Part shown: piece by piece, positions 45,103-56,594 of the stretch | How the letters are laid out: each line of letters begins with the position of its first letter | How positions within the stretch are numbered: position 1 is the first letter of the stretch | Origin: Orychophragmus violaceus | Taxonomy: Eukaryota; Streptophyta; Magnoliopsida; Brassicales; Brassicaceae | NCBI GenBank assembly: GCA_030180135.1 | Contig: CM058230.1 | Coordinates: forward strand, 102,663,503-102,727,502 | Reading direction: 5' to 3' | Length of the DNA stretch: 64,000 bases | The notes under the pieces: generated by a model | Databases searched by the model: none | Told to the model about the DNA's origin: nothing | The model's input: the letters and a program-made list of their open reading frames with translations, nothing else | Translations under genes and position numbers: made by a program

Positions 45103-46000
45103 CTAGTATATGTCACTGCTGGTTAGCTTCAATATCCCTCGATACCAGGTCCGCAGAAGGGGAATTAAGCATTGAAGATCCAAGACCACAAGATGAGCTT
45201 TTTCAGTTCTTTTCTCCAGGTCTGAGAAATCCTGCTTGCAAAATGATCTAATGGGGTTTTTGAGGCCTTTCAACTTGGTCATAACTCTAAACATGGCTGA
45301 TCCGGTGACATTCGAGCTGAACCAATTGAAAGCAATAAGATCATGAAACTCATTATGCCACATCAAGAAATTACTGAAGCAGAAAGGTCTTTTGCTCCTG
45401 GTCATAAGCGGCTGCAATGTTACACAGGAGGAAGCATGGTGTAAGAAATCAGGCTCATAGAACATCCCTAAAGCCGACAGAAATTATTGACACCAAGCCT
45501 TGTTTACAAGAATTATGTCCAGTTTCTTCGCAATGGGATTGGCGCTTCTTTATTCCACCATGTGAACGAACATCCCCTGAAATTCAAATCTTCTAACCCT
45601 GTGAGTGATAGATATTCTCTGAACTCTTTTGTCTGCTTATAAACTCTCAAGGATGAACAAGCGAGTGCTCAAAAGGGTATAGAGTTTGATTAAAATCTCC
45701 AAGGACAACCCATGATTTTCCGGTAAGGGGCTGATTAGTAGAGACATCAACCATCTTATCCCAAAGCTCTCGTCGCAAAGGCTCGCCATTCGAAGCATAC
45801 CCGCATAACACTATAAAATATTCCGAGATATCTTGCATCTTCACCTCACACATGATCAGTTTCAAGGATATCGGGATTATATTAACTCGTACACTAGGAT
45901 GCCAAAGGATCCAGATTCTACCTAACTCCAAATAGCCATAGTTATCGGCAAAATGCCAGCCATGAATCATAGAGTTTATGATTTTAGACTGCTTAGGCTG
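45103..46000 (-). pseudogene. LINE-2 endonuclease and linker
   Basis: 45970-45647 has GRIWILWHPSVRV and SWVVLGDFNQTLYPFEHS. These are the apurinic/apyrimidinic-type endonuclease blocks of plant LINEs, with the GDFN motif kept. 45465-45103 is the following linker. Stops near 45490 and 45645. Confidence 0.82.
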
Positions 46001-46129
46001 TTGTACATGTGTCTCTAGAAGAGCACCAAAAGAAGGTTTATGCTGCTTGAATCATGTATGATGGCTATCCTTAATAAATTAAAGCCATGTATGTTCCAAC
46101 CAAAAACGTTTGTATGCATATTAACGGAT

Positions 46130-47660
46130 GTTTTAGGGACCTTTGTCCCGCGATTTCCATCGCTTCCTCCGAGGAATCACTTCAAGAAAATCATTTGCCT
46201 CATCTCTAATCTCTCCTTCTTCCTCAGAATCAGTGGAAGGGATGTCGCAAGAATCGGCCTCAGCTTCAGAAACCGAGGATTTCCTGTCCAAAACCTTACC
46301 TGAGCCCTTGCTCGTTTCCCCCATCAGCCTTTGATTATAGATAGTCGCACCCCTCAGAACCTGCTCACTAGACTGTTATGCTTGAATAATGACAGTCTGC
46401 TTGATGGATTGAGCCGGTTTCCAATATTCCTTAGCTGGCTTTGAGTTTTTCGCAACAAAAATTGGCTCATGAACTTTCTGCTCCCTTTATTTCCTTTCTT
46501 TAGATCCGCTGCAGCTCTAGCACATGTTGATTCCGTGTGAGTTGTTTATGAGCAGAGCTTACAAGTGATTAGCGCTTTTTTACATCTCTTAACATTATCG
46601 CCAACTTCTTTACAAAAGCTATTGACAGGCGGCATCCAAGGGCTTTAGAACCCCCACCTTTACAATTCCCCTGATTGAGATCTCATGTTAACCGCATGCT
46701 GAAAAGGTGCACGCGGATCTATTATCGTAAACATCTGTGCACCTCCAAGTTCGGTTTGTTAGCCGCTTGAGGATGTAGGAATCTTGGCTCCCCCACTAGT
46801 CTTGCAATCCGTTCAAATCCTTCATCATTGAAAAACTACAGCGGAACCTTGCGAAGCTCCAGCCATATTGGTGCAGAGGTGAGCTCTGGTTCAGAAGGTA
46901 TTGTTCCGGGCTCCCAGTTAGCGACAAACATCGTTTGGCCTTTGATTTTCCATAACATTTGATTGATAACCCGGTATCTAGTCAAAGCAATGGAGATTAT
47001 GAATAAGAAAGGAAACCTCTCCATTTTTGTGACCATTATGTCTCTGAATTACCTGCTCCAAATCCCATTGACTATGTTGTGCACATTCCTTGAGATGGCA
47101 GTTCAGAGTAGAACTGACCAGTGAAAAACCTCGCCCATTGATTCTTATTCTTTTCAATAACCGAGTTTGGAATGTCGATGCAGAGTTCACCCGATAGGAG
47201 TGTGAAAGGTTTACCTTTCTTCTGAAATTTCTTTCCCCCACCTTTAAAGAGTTCTGACCAGGAATCCTTCTTTAGCGCAGGGGTACTGACCTTTGTCTCT
47301 TGCTTGTTTGCACTAGCAGGAGCGGCAGGGGACTTCACCGTGCCAATTATCTTGGGTAAGTTGTTACTTGTGGTTATAGCAGTATCGACTTCTAGAGTAG
47401 ATGCATCAGCTATCTCACCATTAGGTGCTGGGGTCACGGGAATCTGAAGCTCGGCCGTGTTGCAAGACCTATTTTCCACAACCAAATTTGAGTCTGACAC
47501 CAACTGCGTCGAATCCAAGACTACTGAATCGAATTGCTCTTTGCAAGCGTTAGGACATTGAGGGTTTCGAATAAAATCCTATGTAGGAGATTGCACATTT
47601 ATCGGCATAGATTCCGCGTCGATATGAGACGAGGCTTTATCCGAAGGAGCAGTAACCATT
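46130..47660 (-). pseudogene. LINE-2 ORF1 (gag-like), broken
   Basis: N-terminal part (from about 47657 to 47072) leads into a DSWSELFKGGGKKF-like segment and the start of a DUF4283-like domain. A frameshift near 47100 and stops near 46977 follow. Cysteine-rich sequence near 46550-46640 could be the zinc knuckle that normally follows. A Glu/Asp-rich end lies at 46324-46133. Several breaks; not functional. Confidence 0.7.
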
Positions 47661-47884
47661 GAAAACGGAGATCCTTTCACCTCATTTTCAAGATTTAGAG
47701 GAGCCGCAGCAACTATTGCATGAGAGTGAGGATGAGAGGAGGGTTAGCAAACTTTGCCTCTACCTCAGCCTCTATTGCCTCTACCCGCGGAAAAAGGGAG
47801 CTACTTGTGTTACTAGCTCCAAAGGTGGGTGCCTATTAAAACCCTTGTTAGTGCGAATAGAAATCCTATTAATTCTCCTCATAT

Positions 47885-47885
47885 C

Positions 47886-47915
<30 letters not shown>
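47885..47915 (+). repeat. (CAA)n repeat just before a start codon
   Basis: Ten CAA units followed by six A and the ATG at 47920 of the membrane-protein relic. If transcribed, this is its 5' leader. It also marks the approximate right edge of LINE-2. Confidence 0.75.
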
Positions 47916-47916
<1 letters not shown>

Positions 47917-47919
47917 AAA

Positions 47920-48413
47920 ATGTTGAGAGACAGTGTGATGATGAGTCTTGAAGATTTGTGGAGAGTAATAGCCATATTGTCTATATTTGGCACCTACATA
48001 TCACTCATCAGCCTTTGTTTTTCATCGTCTTCGTCCTGGTACGCGTCCATCGGTGCCACAACTTTGTACGTGGTGTTGATGCTCATGTTGTGCACCAATA
48101 TTCGCATCTACAAGGAAGAAGAGCCTCCTCTACCTGGTACTCGTGCGGGCTACTCTGTGATTCTTATGGTAGCCATGTTTTATTTCTCCTACTAACCCGA
48201 CCATTGATGTCTTGATTTACTTATGCTCCTTGTTCGCTTTCGGGATATCCATCTTCCAGCTCAACTCTCCCATGAACACTAAACTCGTCCTTTTTACCTT
48301 TTGCTTTGGTTTACTCGCCGCTTAACGGTTTTTGTTTCGGTGATTGGCCAGATTCAGAACCTAACTTTTTGTGGATTGTTGTGTTTGCTATCCTTTACAC
48401 AAAGCTTATGTTC
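47920..48413 (+). pseudogene. Multi-span membrane protein gene relic, interrupted by Copia-4
   Basis: From the ATG at 47920 the frame encodes hydrophobic spans (LWRVIAILSIFGTYISLISL, IGATTLYVVLMLMLC, SVILMVAMFYFS). Near 48186 a one-base shift moves it to another frame, which continues with PTIDVLIYLCSLFAFGISIF and LVLFTFCFGLLAA, ending in TAA near 48324. A further piece after it, FLWIVVFAILYTKLMF, runs into the Copia-4 LTR at 48414 and stays open for 18 codons on the other side (54204 onward). Possibly five to six spans. Family not recognised. The gene is broken by the shift and by Copia-4. Confidence 0.5.
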
Positions 48414-48688
48414 TGTTGGAACAAGACAAACAATGTGAAAACAGAAAATGAAAAGATCAAAGAACAAAGAGAATAATTTGCTGAATAATACTTTATTCTG
48501 AGATGATTAAAATTGAAAGAGACTACATGAATATATAAGAAACAAAAAACGTAACCGCACCCATTAAACCCATGGACTCATTATGTCCTACAATTAAGAA
48601 GAAAAATGAAACCTCCCAATTAATTAGAAATAAAACCACCAAATACGTAACTGAAAAATCATTTAATCCCACTTTGAATCACTTTTCA
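48414..48688 (-). repeat. 3' LTR of Copia-4 (275 bp)
   Basis: Plus strand begins TGTTGGAACAAG and ends AATCACTTTTCA. Inside it lies the polypurine tract AAGGGAGAGTGT (minus strand, 48689-48700). The end of the pol frame runs a few codons into the LTR. Confidence 0.93.
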
Positions 48689-51600
48689 ACACTCTCCCTT
48701 GATTCAAACTTGCACACTCCAAGCTTACTTCTGAAGTAGTCAAACTTGATAATGCTTTTGTTAGAACATCTGCACTCTGCTCGTTTGTGCTGCAATACTC
48801 CAAAGTAATTGAACCCTCAGTAACCAAGTCTCTGATGAAGTGTACCTTGATAGATATATGCTTCGTTCTTCCATGATATGCTGGATTTTTGGTCATTGCT
48901 ATGGTTGCCTTGTTGTCGCAGAAAATTGTAGTTGCCTTCATTTGTTCTTGCTTGATGTCTGCTAGAATTCTTCTTAACCAAACTGCTTGACATGCTGCTG
49001 CAGTAGCTGATGTATACTCAGCTTCTGATGATGATAAAGCTGTCACATTTTGCTTCTTTGAACTCCAGCAAACTGCTCCAGAACCCAGATTGAAAACATG
49101 TCCCGAAGTACTTTTTCTATCTTGCACACAACCTTCCCAATCGCTGTCCGTGAATCCAACCAATTCAAACTCTGAAACTGAGTTGTACCATAAGCCATAC
49201 TCTGTTGTTCCTGCAATATACCTCAACAGCCTCTTTTCTGCTCCAAAATGATGCTTGGTCGGATTGTGCATAAACCTGGAAATTTCACTCACAGCAAAAC
49301 AAATATATGGTCTTGTGTGAGTTAGATAGATAAGACCTCCAACTAAACTCATGAACTTTGTTGCATCTGCTTTCTCTGTTCCATCATCCATTTGCAGCTT
49401 CTCATTGACATTCATAGGAGTTTCTACAGCATTGCAACCTGCCATGTCGAACCTTTTAAGCAAGTCACATGCATACTTGTGTTGAGAAACAAAAATCCCA
49501 TCTTCCACTTTCTTAACCTCAAGACCAAGGAAAAAATACAACAACCCAAGATCTGTCATTTCAAATTTCTCCATCATACTAGCTTTGAAATTAGCAACAA
49601 GTGAGGCACTAGAACCCATGTAAATCATATCATCTACATACAAACACACAACAAGGATATCATCACCTTGCTTCTTTATGTAGAGAGTAGGCTCACTTTT
49701 GCTTCTTTCAAAGCCAGTTTCTGCAAAGAAAGAATCAATCTTGTTGTACCAAGCTCTAGGAACTTGCTTAAGCCCATATAGAGCTTTATACAACCTGTAG
49801 ACAAAACCCTCTTTGCCTTCAACTACAAAACCTTCAGGCTGATCAACATAAACCTCTTCAAGTAGCTCATCATTCAAGAAGGCTGACTTAACATCTAACT
49901 GATATATTGGCCAATGCATATAAGCTCCTAAGGCAAGAAGAGTTCTTACAATGTCAAACCTTGCCACCGGAGAGAAAGTGTCTTCATAATCAACTCCATA
50001 CTCTTGTGCATAGCCCTTAACCACCAGCCTTGCCTTATACTTTTGAATGCTACCATCTGCATGATACTTTGTTTTAAACACCCATTTTACACCAATGGAG
50101 TGTTTATCTCCAGGAAGCTCAACTAGCTGCCATGTTTGATTCTTCTCTATAGAAGCAATCTCTTTTTCCATTGCTTTTCGCCATTCTTCATTCTTTTCTG
50201 CTTCATTAACTGTCACTGGATCAGCACTGAAAAAAGCATGTTGTACCTCATAAATTTCTTGCAGTGATCTGAATTTTTGAGGTGGACTTGAGCTTGAACT
50301 TCCTTCTCTGATGCTTGACCCACTGCCACTGCTGGAGCTAGGTGAACTTGGAACTGAATTTGTTGGTGTGTTAGCTTCAGAATTTGCTGGACTTTGATTC
50401 AGTTCATGCCCATCATTGTTGTCCACGGAAATTTCCACAAGATCACCATTATTATCTTCACGCCAAGTCCAAACCGCTTTCTCATCAAAGGTAACGTTTC
50501 TGCTTTCAACAATCTTCCCACTCACATGATTGTACAATCTATATCCTTTAAATTGTGAACAATATCCAAGAAAAATGCATTTCTCAGATTTTTCATCAAG
50601 CTTCTTCCTGTTATGAGCATCAATAAGAGAGTAGCAGACACTACCGAAAACTCTTAAATGACTCACCCCAGGTTTCCGGCCACACCACGCTTCATATGGT
50701 GTTCTGTTTAAGACTGCTTTCGTAGGAGAGATGTTCAGCAGATACACGGCTGTCCTCACACTTTCAGCCCAAAACTGATTAGGTAGATTTTTCTGTTATA
50801 ACATGCTTCTAGCCATCTCCACCACGGTTCTGTTTTTCCTTTCCGCTACACCATTTTGCTCTGGTGTGTAAGATGTAGTAAGCTCATATGTATCCCTTCT
50901 TTTTCACAGAATTGGTTGAACTCAGTGGATGTAAACTCTCCTCCTCTGTCAGTTCGTAACACCTTAATTTGCTGCTCACTTTGTTTCTCCACAAGTGCCT
51001 TGAACTTCTTAAACATCTCGAATGCTTCTCCTTTTGATTCAAGAAAATAAACCCAGCTCATCCTGCTGTAGTCATCTATTAGCATCAAGAAATATTTGCT
51101 GCCTCCAAGAGATGTGGTCTGCATCGGACCACATAAATCAGCATGAACAATCTCAAGACATTGAGTTGCTCTCCTTGCTTTTCCTACTGGAAACGACCTG
51201 CGAGTTTGCTTCCCATATATGCAGCCTTGACACAATTCAAGAGCTTCAATCTTTGGTAAGCCAGAGACCATATCCTTTTGATTGAGAACCCTTAACCCAT
51301 TCTCATGTAGATGCCCATACCGCAAATGCCATAGCTTCGAAATATCTGAAACTTTAGCAACCAAAGCACTTGTTTCAAGTGAAGACATTTCCATTGGGTA
51401 TAGATTATTGGATGTCTTCCTCACCACTGCTAATGTGAGACCAGATTTCTTTTGCTTGATGACGCATACATTCCCATCAAAGAAGACTGAACAATTGTTC
51501 TCCACCATTTGACCAACACTTAACAAATTATGTGCTAGATCAGGAATGTAATAAACATCATAGATGAGTTTGAGATTACCATGACCATCCTGAACAGCCA

Positions 51601-52711
51601 CAATTCCTTTCCCTTCAACCTGAACTTCTTTGTCATCTCCAAGCTTCACCTTAAGCTTGTGCGACTCATCTAATTCTTTGAACACCGATTTGATGCCTGT
51701 CATGTGATTTGAACAACCACTGTCCAAATACCACACTGATTTAGACGCTTCCTCACTTTTAAATGCCATGAAAAGTCGAGGCTGCTCATCTTCTTGCTCA
51801 GCAAAGCTTGCGTGCTTTTCTTCTTTCTGTTTTTTCCAACAGTTGGCCTGCATATGACCATACTTCTTGCAATAATGACACTGAATATCGCTCTTGATGG
51901 TACCTCTGTTGTAGGACTAATTAGAGCTGCTTGAGTTATCATAATAACTTCTTCCCCTGCCTCTTCCAAGGTCTCCACGACCTCCAAATCTGCCAAGACC
52001 TCTACCAACTCCAAAACTCCAGTTGTTTTTCTGACCAGAGTACTCTCCCTTCATCTGGAAAGCTTTCTCTTCAGATTTTTTAGACTTCTTACCAAGACGA
52101 TCCTCATGTCCTATCAACGAGCTCATCATGGTGTCAAAGGTATATGTACTCATATCATTCGCCTCCATGATTGCAGGAACCACATATTCAAACTTTGGAG
52201 TTAAGCTTCTGAGAACTTTACTCACAACAGTTTCATTTGACAAGAATTCACCATAGGACTTCATTTGGTTGACAACATCTGAAACCCTTGCCAAATATTC
52301 CTGCATCGTTTCTTTCTCCTTCATCAAAAGCGTTTCAAACTGATGACGAAGAGTTTGTAGTTTGACAGTGATCGCCTTCTTATCTCCCATATACTCCAGC
52401 TTCAAGATTTCCCATGCTTCATGAGATGTATTCACCACTGAGATCCGAGATAGGATATCATCCTCCAAGGCTGTTTGGATAAAAAACAGCGCTTTTGCAT
52501 CCTTCTTACGATTTTCTCGTAACCGCTGATCAGGTTCCGCAGGATTTGTATCTTCAAATCCATTCTCCACCAAATCCCAACTCTCTTAAGATCTGAACAT
52601 TGTCTTCATCTTCAGACTCCAAATTGTCTTCATCTTCAGACTCCAAAGGTGATACTTTTCACCTTTAAATATCGGAACCGTAACTTGCTGACTTGCTCCA
52701 TTGCCTGCCAT
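48663..52711 (-). pseudogene. Copia-4 gag-pol polyprotein, several breaks
   Basis: ATG at 52711. Gag has a 24-bp direct duplication near its start (52599-52646), which repeats WSLKMKT. A stop follows at about 52585, then gag continues to a Gly/Arg/Ser-rich end and a stop near 51915. A CCHC knuckle (CHYCKKYGHMQANC) and the protease (DSGCSNHMT) follow. The integrase has LWHLRYGHL, VHADLCGPM and LRTDRGGEF. A one-base shift near 50875 and a TAA near 50797 lie around the integrase glutamate block. The rest (50759-48663) is open: reverse transcriptase with YVDD and RNase H to the end. Three stops and one shift. Confidence 0.92.
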
Positions 52712-52751
52712 GGCTTTTACTTTTGATAGGATGAAAAGGATTAAAACCTTC

Positions 52752-52763
52752 GCTCTGATACCA
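52752..52763 (-). promoter_or_regulatory. Primer-binding site of Copia-4
   Basis: TGGTATCAGAGC in element sense, three bases from the 5' LTR. Complementary to initiator tRNA-Met. Confidence 0.92.
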
Positions 52764-52766
52764 CAA

Positions 52767-54203
52767 TGTTGGAACAAGACAAACAATGTGAAAACAGAAA
52801 ATGAAAAGATCAAAGAACAAAGAGAATAATTTGCTGAATAATACTTTATTCCCATCCATTCGGGGCAGATCTGAGGACCTCCCAGGCGCGAGAACCAAGG
52901 CAAGCTGGTTTCTTCTTCCGTCGCCTCTCCGGCGGTCGACGACCGCTGATGTCGCCGCCGGAGGAGGCCTTGTTCCGTTCTTAGCCGTCCGTTGAGTCTC
53001 CTGGTGTTTCTCCTCTCCGCTGCTGCCGTCGAAGATGGTCGCCGATGCTTGCTCTTCCTCGTCAGCCGAAGGTCGCCGTCGTTCCTGCTGCTCTGTTCGT
53101 TGATGTACGTGAGCTCCTGTTGAGAGTTTGCGTTGCCGGTTCTCCCCCTGTGTGGGCTCTTCTCCGCCGGTCTGGCTTAGCAGGTTCCGTCGTCGGCTCC
53201 GGTTCCCTCGTCGTGACGGTGGGTCATCTCGGGTAATTGCTTCCCGACTCTCGATCCAGCATCTGAGATCTTTTGTCGATTGGTGGTTGGGGAGTGGTTT
53301 AATCTTGGGTTTATTTTGGTTTAATCGGTTTAGTGTAACCTTGGTTATCTCTGCTAAGAGGGTAAATTGATTCTCTAGTTTTGATTCTAGCTTCTCATAT
53401 TGGAGTTTGGTGGCTAACTTGGTTTGGTTTAGAGTGCTTTGCAATCCGGTTTTTAATTTCTAAATCGATTTTGGATTGTTAAGACTTCGTTGGAGATTTG
53501 GGTTTGTATAGGGCTTCTATCTAGGGTTATTGTAGACGTTTATGAGTGCGTCTTTACCGCATCCGAGAGTGGTTTTCGAGAACTTTCTTAGGTTCTTACT
53601 TGTCGGGTTATGAAGTCTTGGTTCTGGGTTCTGGGTTGGTGAGAGAGTGTCTCTCTGTGAGTCTCCAGGTTGTTGGTGTTGTCGCTTGGTGAGCCGAGGG
53701 CTACGGCGATTTCTCTCGCTCTTTCTTCTTTTGCGGTTGCCTCAAGTTTCAAGATTGAGTTGCTTTTGTTAACTCTTAGATTTATCGATTTATGTTTCCT
53801 TTAGTTGTAGATTGTAAATACCCTTTATGGGTTGATGTTGCCTGTTCTGTAGGATGTGGTTGCCCGTTGTGTGGGCTTTGATTGCCTGTTGTTTGGGCTT
53901 GGTTGCCTGTTGGTTGGGCTTTAGCTTCCGTTGTTTTCGGATTTTGTATTAGACTTTTGTCTTCATCCTTATAAATATAATCCCATCAGATGAAAAAAAA
54001 AAATACTTTATTCTGAGATGATTAAAATTGAAAGAGACTACATGAATATATAAGAAACAAAAAACGTAACCGCACCTATTAAACCCATGGACTCATTATG
54101 TCCTACAATTAAGAAGAAAAATGAAACCCCCCAATTAATTAGAAATAAAACCACCAAATACGTAACTGAAAAATCATTTAATCCCACTTTGAATCACTTT
54201 TCA
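52767..54203 (-). repeat. 5' LTR of Copia-4, split by a retroposon
   Basis: LTR pieces 52767-52851 and 54002-54203 together match the 3' LTR. The insertion 52852-54001 is flanked by AATACTTTATTC on both sides. Confidence 0.93.
52852..54001 (+). mobile_element. Poly(A) retroposon inserted in the Copia-4 LTR
   Basis: 1150 bp with a 3' A run (53992-54001) and a 12-bp target duplication AATACTTTATTC (52840-52851 and 54002-54013), the marks of LINE-machinery insertion. The first half is GC-rich with CCG/CGG runs. The end holds four loose copies of a GTTGCC-TGTTG-GGGCTTT phrase (about 53840-53930) and TATAAATATAATCCCATCAGATG before the A run. No reverse transcriptase or endonuclease frame is present. 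It could be a non-autonomous LINE derivative or a retrocopy of a long non-coding transcript; I cannot tell which. Confidence 0.75.
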
Positions 54204-54513
54204 TGCAGTGCGCAGATGAAAAACCAGCATCTATGTCTAGTGTCTGATCGATTGTAACTGTCCATCGAGCTGTTTGCTTTAAAAAAAAAAAAAAAGTACA
54301 GCTTTCTAATTGATCTTAACATTAGAATAAGGCTTTGAATCCATACTGATAAGCTCGCATTCAATCAAATAATGAATTTACATGTTGCTGTTTTTAACCT
54401 TGCAATGATGACAGTACTTTGGGTTTTGAGTTAAAACCCCAACAGTACTTTTAATCTGTACAACAGTTCTTGTATAAAATTAGGCACACATACACCCATT
54501 CTGATCACCCTCC
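54204..54513. other. Short host stretch between Copia-4 and the BTB relic
   Basis: Continues the reading frame of the membrane-protein relic for 18 codons, then an A15 run near 54282. The first bases (54201-54216, TCATGCAGTGCGCAGA) are repeated in inverted orientation at 54575-54590, inside the last exon of the BTB relic. No other feature seen. Confidence 0.45.
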
Positions 54514-55244
54514 CTAATAAAACCCTTTCCAGCTGCTGAGGACTTGGTGGAAGACTTGAGATATCAAATCTCTCTCTGCGCACTGCATGAATATATTGAA
54601 CTCATCACGTATCTCAAATATCTTACCAAACATATTGATTCATAGGATAATTAACCCAGGTTCTGTCAATTTCTGAATAACATCTCATGAAGTGATGAGA
54701 CACTTACATGTTGAGACAGAACCTTGAGGTCAAGAAACTCGACGTCGATGATGATTTTACCAGTTAAGGGAACTTCAATGGTCCAAAGAAAATCTTCGTT
54801 TGTCTTGATCCGCTTATCTATGACTTGTGCATTCGAGTATTGAGTCAAAATCAAACAATTGAGTCACAAGCAAAGATCTTATCTACCTGGATGAGATAAA
54901 GCTTTCCTGTCAGCAGTAGAAGAGACCACAAGACGAAGAGCAAAGGAAGCAACTGGTGGATTTTCTCTGGATACAACTTAACATTTAATAGCATCTTGCT
55001 TTTCTCCACAGACAAATGCCTTCAAATCAAATACCCAAATTGTCAAAATCAATCTGATTATGAAAAAAGGTGTTCACTTTTTTCCATTTCATCATCATTT
55101 ATTGATAAGGTGAAAAGAAAGATACCAATTCCAAAGACCCATCTTGAAAGGATCGGACTTGCGGTAAGTAGAGGAAGAGAGATTGTGGATTCGCCATTGG
55201 GCGAGCCTGGAGATGGTGTCTACTCTGTAAGCGGAGTCAGTCAT
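54514..55244 (-). pseudogene. MATH-BTB protein pseudogene (At1g55760-like)
   Basis: Exon 1, 55244-55126, starts MTDSAYRVDTISRLAQWRI. Exon 2, 55020-54887, starts HLSVEKSKM. Exon 3, 54823-54708, contains TNEDFLWTIEVPLTGKIII and FLDLKVLSQ. A last piece, about 54632-54514, has GKIFEIRDEFNIFMQCA and a stop. Splice junctions are canonical. Two lesions: exon 2 lacks about 16-19 bases after KLYP, which shifts the frame, and the exons for the BTB domain between exon 3 and the last piece are missing. In plants such proteins are substrate adaptors of cullin-3 ubiquitin ligases; this copy cannot make one. Similarity judged from memory. Confidence 0.85.
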
Positions 55245-55299
55245 CCTAGCCAAAGCCAGAGCCGCCGCAGTGATGTCATGGATGCAATCCACCAGATTC

Positions 55300-56586
55300 T
55301 CCCCTGACTTTCCCAGCTTTGCTCTTTTCTACCATATATATATATTATTACCCTTTTTCTTCTTCCCACACCAAATCACTTGTGTTCTTCTTATGATTCA
55401 CTCTGTGAGGAGAAAAAGGGGAGATTTTGTTTAGCTGGTTGTTGATGTGAATTTCATATGAAGATCTTTTTGTTTTTTTGCATATACACAAAAAAAAAAA
55501 AAAAGAATATGTATATGCGAGTGCTAAAAGAGAAAAGAATCAAAGAGACAAGGAATGAGATTTGGGGTTTAGTCTTGCTTCTACGTCATTTGAAAGGAGG
55601 GTTCATTTCCTTTGGCTTGCTTCTTTCATAAACTGGCCAGTCTCCTTTACTGGAGTCTTCTCTTCCAACTAATTTCAGACTTTTGGTTAATAGAAACTTC
55701 AACATTTCCTGTGTTGGATATGGTTTATGAATAACAATAATTACCCCCAATGAATTATCCTTTTATTTTTATATATTTTTAATATAACTTGTGTATAAAT
55801 TTATCAGGTGATATCATACTTAATAAAATTACATAATTACCCAAATGAATTATCCTTTTCTATCCCTTTTTATGAATTGATGTGCTGTTACATGTAGTTT
55901 TGGTCCAGAATAGTTTGTGTTAATTTCATTAATTAGATGGGGATTATATGTATGTGGTTAAATAAAAACAATGTAGAGTACTGCTACATACAACCATCCA
56001 ATTTATTGTTTTTAATGCATCATAACTTGATAGTGAGCGTTTACTATATATAGGAGTGATCATGATTTTTTATGAGGATAGCATTGGAGTGTGATGGAAG
56101 CGACTGGAGTTTGTGTGCTTCCAATTCCAAGGTAGGCAAGTCTACTGTACAATTAATGTATAAAATAAATTAATGCGTGCATTCTCTGTCAACTTGGTTC
56201 CTTTTGCCCACTCCTTTGCAACTTACAACTTCATCGGATCCTTCAACTTTGAATTTCTCACATATTCGAAATTCAACGTACCAAATATGCGTATTAATAT
56301 TTGTCCATGACCATCATCACCACACTTGATTCTCTGGTTCAGTAAAATTCAAATCCTTGTCCAACCATTACCCATTAATTAACCATGTTTAGATATTTTT
56401 GTAAAACAAATGGGTACAAGAGTGTCTCTGGTTGCGTATACTTGAATACCAGAGTACGATTAGTGTAAATGTGTAATCAGTGGTGTTGTTTTGTTTTAAG
56501 TATAATCAATCAAGTTGGTTGATAAAATATAGTTTTCTATATAGATATTTAAAAAGAAAGAGAATGCAAGATTCTATCATTTTTAA
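55300..56586. other. Intergenic DNA, likely upstream region of the BTB relic
   Basis: 55330-55430 has TATATATATATTATTA and a CT-rich run on the plus strand. Further right the DNA is AT-rich without coding signal. An A run at 55490-55504. Confidence 0.5.
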
Positions 56587-56594
56587 GAGGAAAG

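Larger units (their letters stand above)
31400..47880 (-). mobile_element. LINE-2: L1-type retrotransposon split by Gypsy-2b
   Basis: Minus-strand LINE in two blocks: 43787-47880 (ORF1, endonuclease, most of reverse transcriptase) and 31400-32708 (C-terminal zf-RVT part). The break at CTTAT is the exact target duplication of Gypsy-2b (32709-32713 and 43782-43786). Reading outwards from both sides gives consecutive parts of ORF2. The element carries stops and frameshifts in every domain. Its 5' end lies near 47880, next to the leader of a membrane-protein gene. Confidence 0.85.
48414..54203 (-). mobile_element. Copia-4: LTR retrotransposon with a retroposon in its 5' LTR
   Basis: Ty1/copia element on the minus strand. 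LTR at 48414-48688 (275 bp), gag-pol, primer-binding site at 52752-52763, and a second LTR from 52767 to 54203, enlarged by a 1150-bp insertion. The LTRs differ at two of 275 positions by eye (0.7 percent): very recent. A different family from Copia-1 to -3: short LTRs, no palindrome pairs, no three-way junction seen. Flanking pentamers do not match (TGTTC left, TGCAG right). Confidence 0.93.

Noticed and set aside
52665..53444. Long minus-strand open frame across the retroposon into Copia-4
   Set aside because: It crosses the retroposon-LTR boundary and is rich in Arg/Glu/Gln from GC-rich repeats; no family resemblance.
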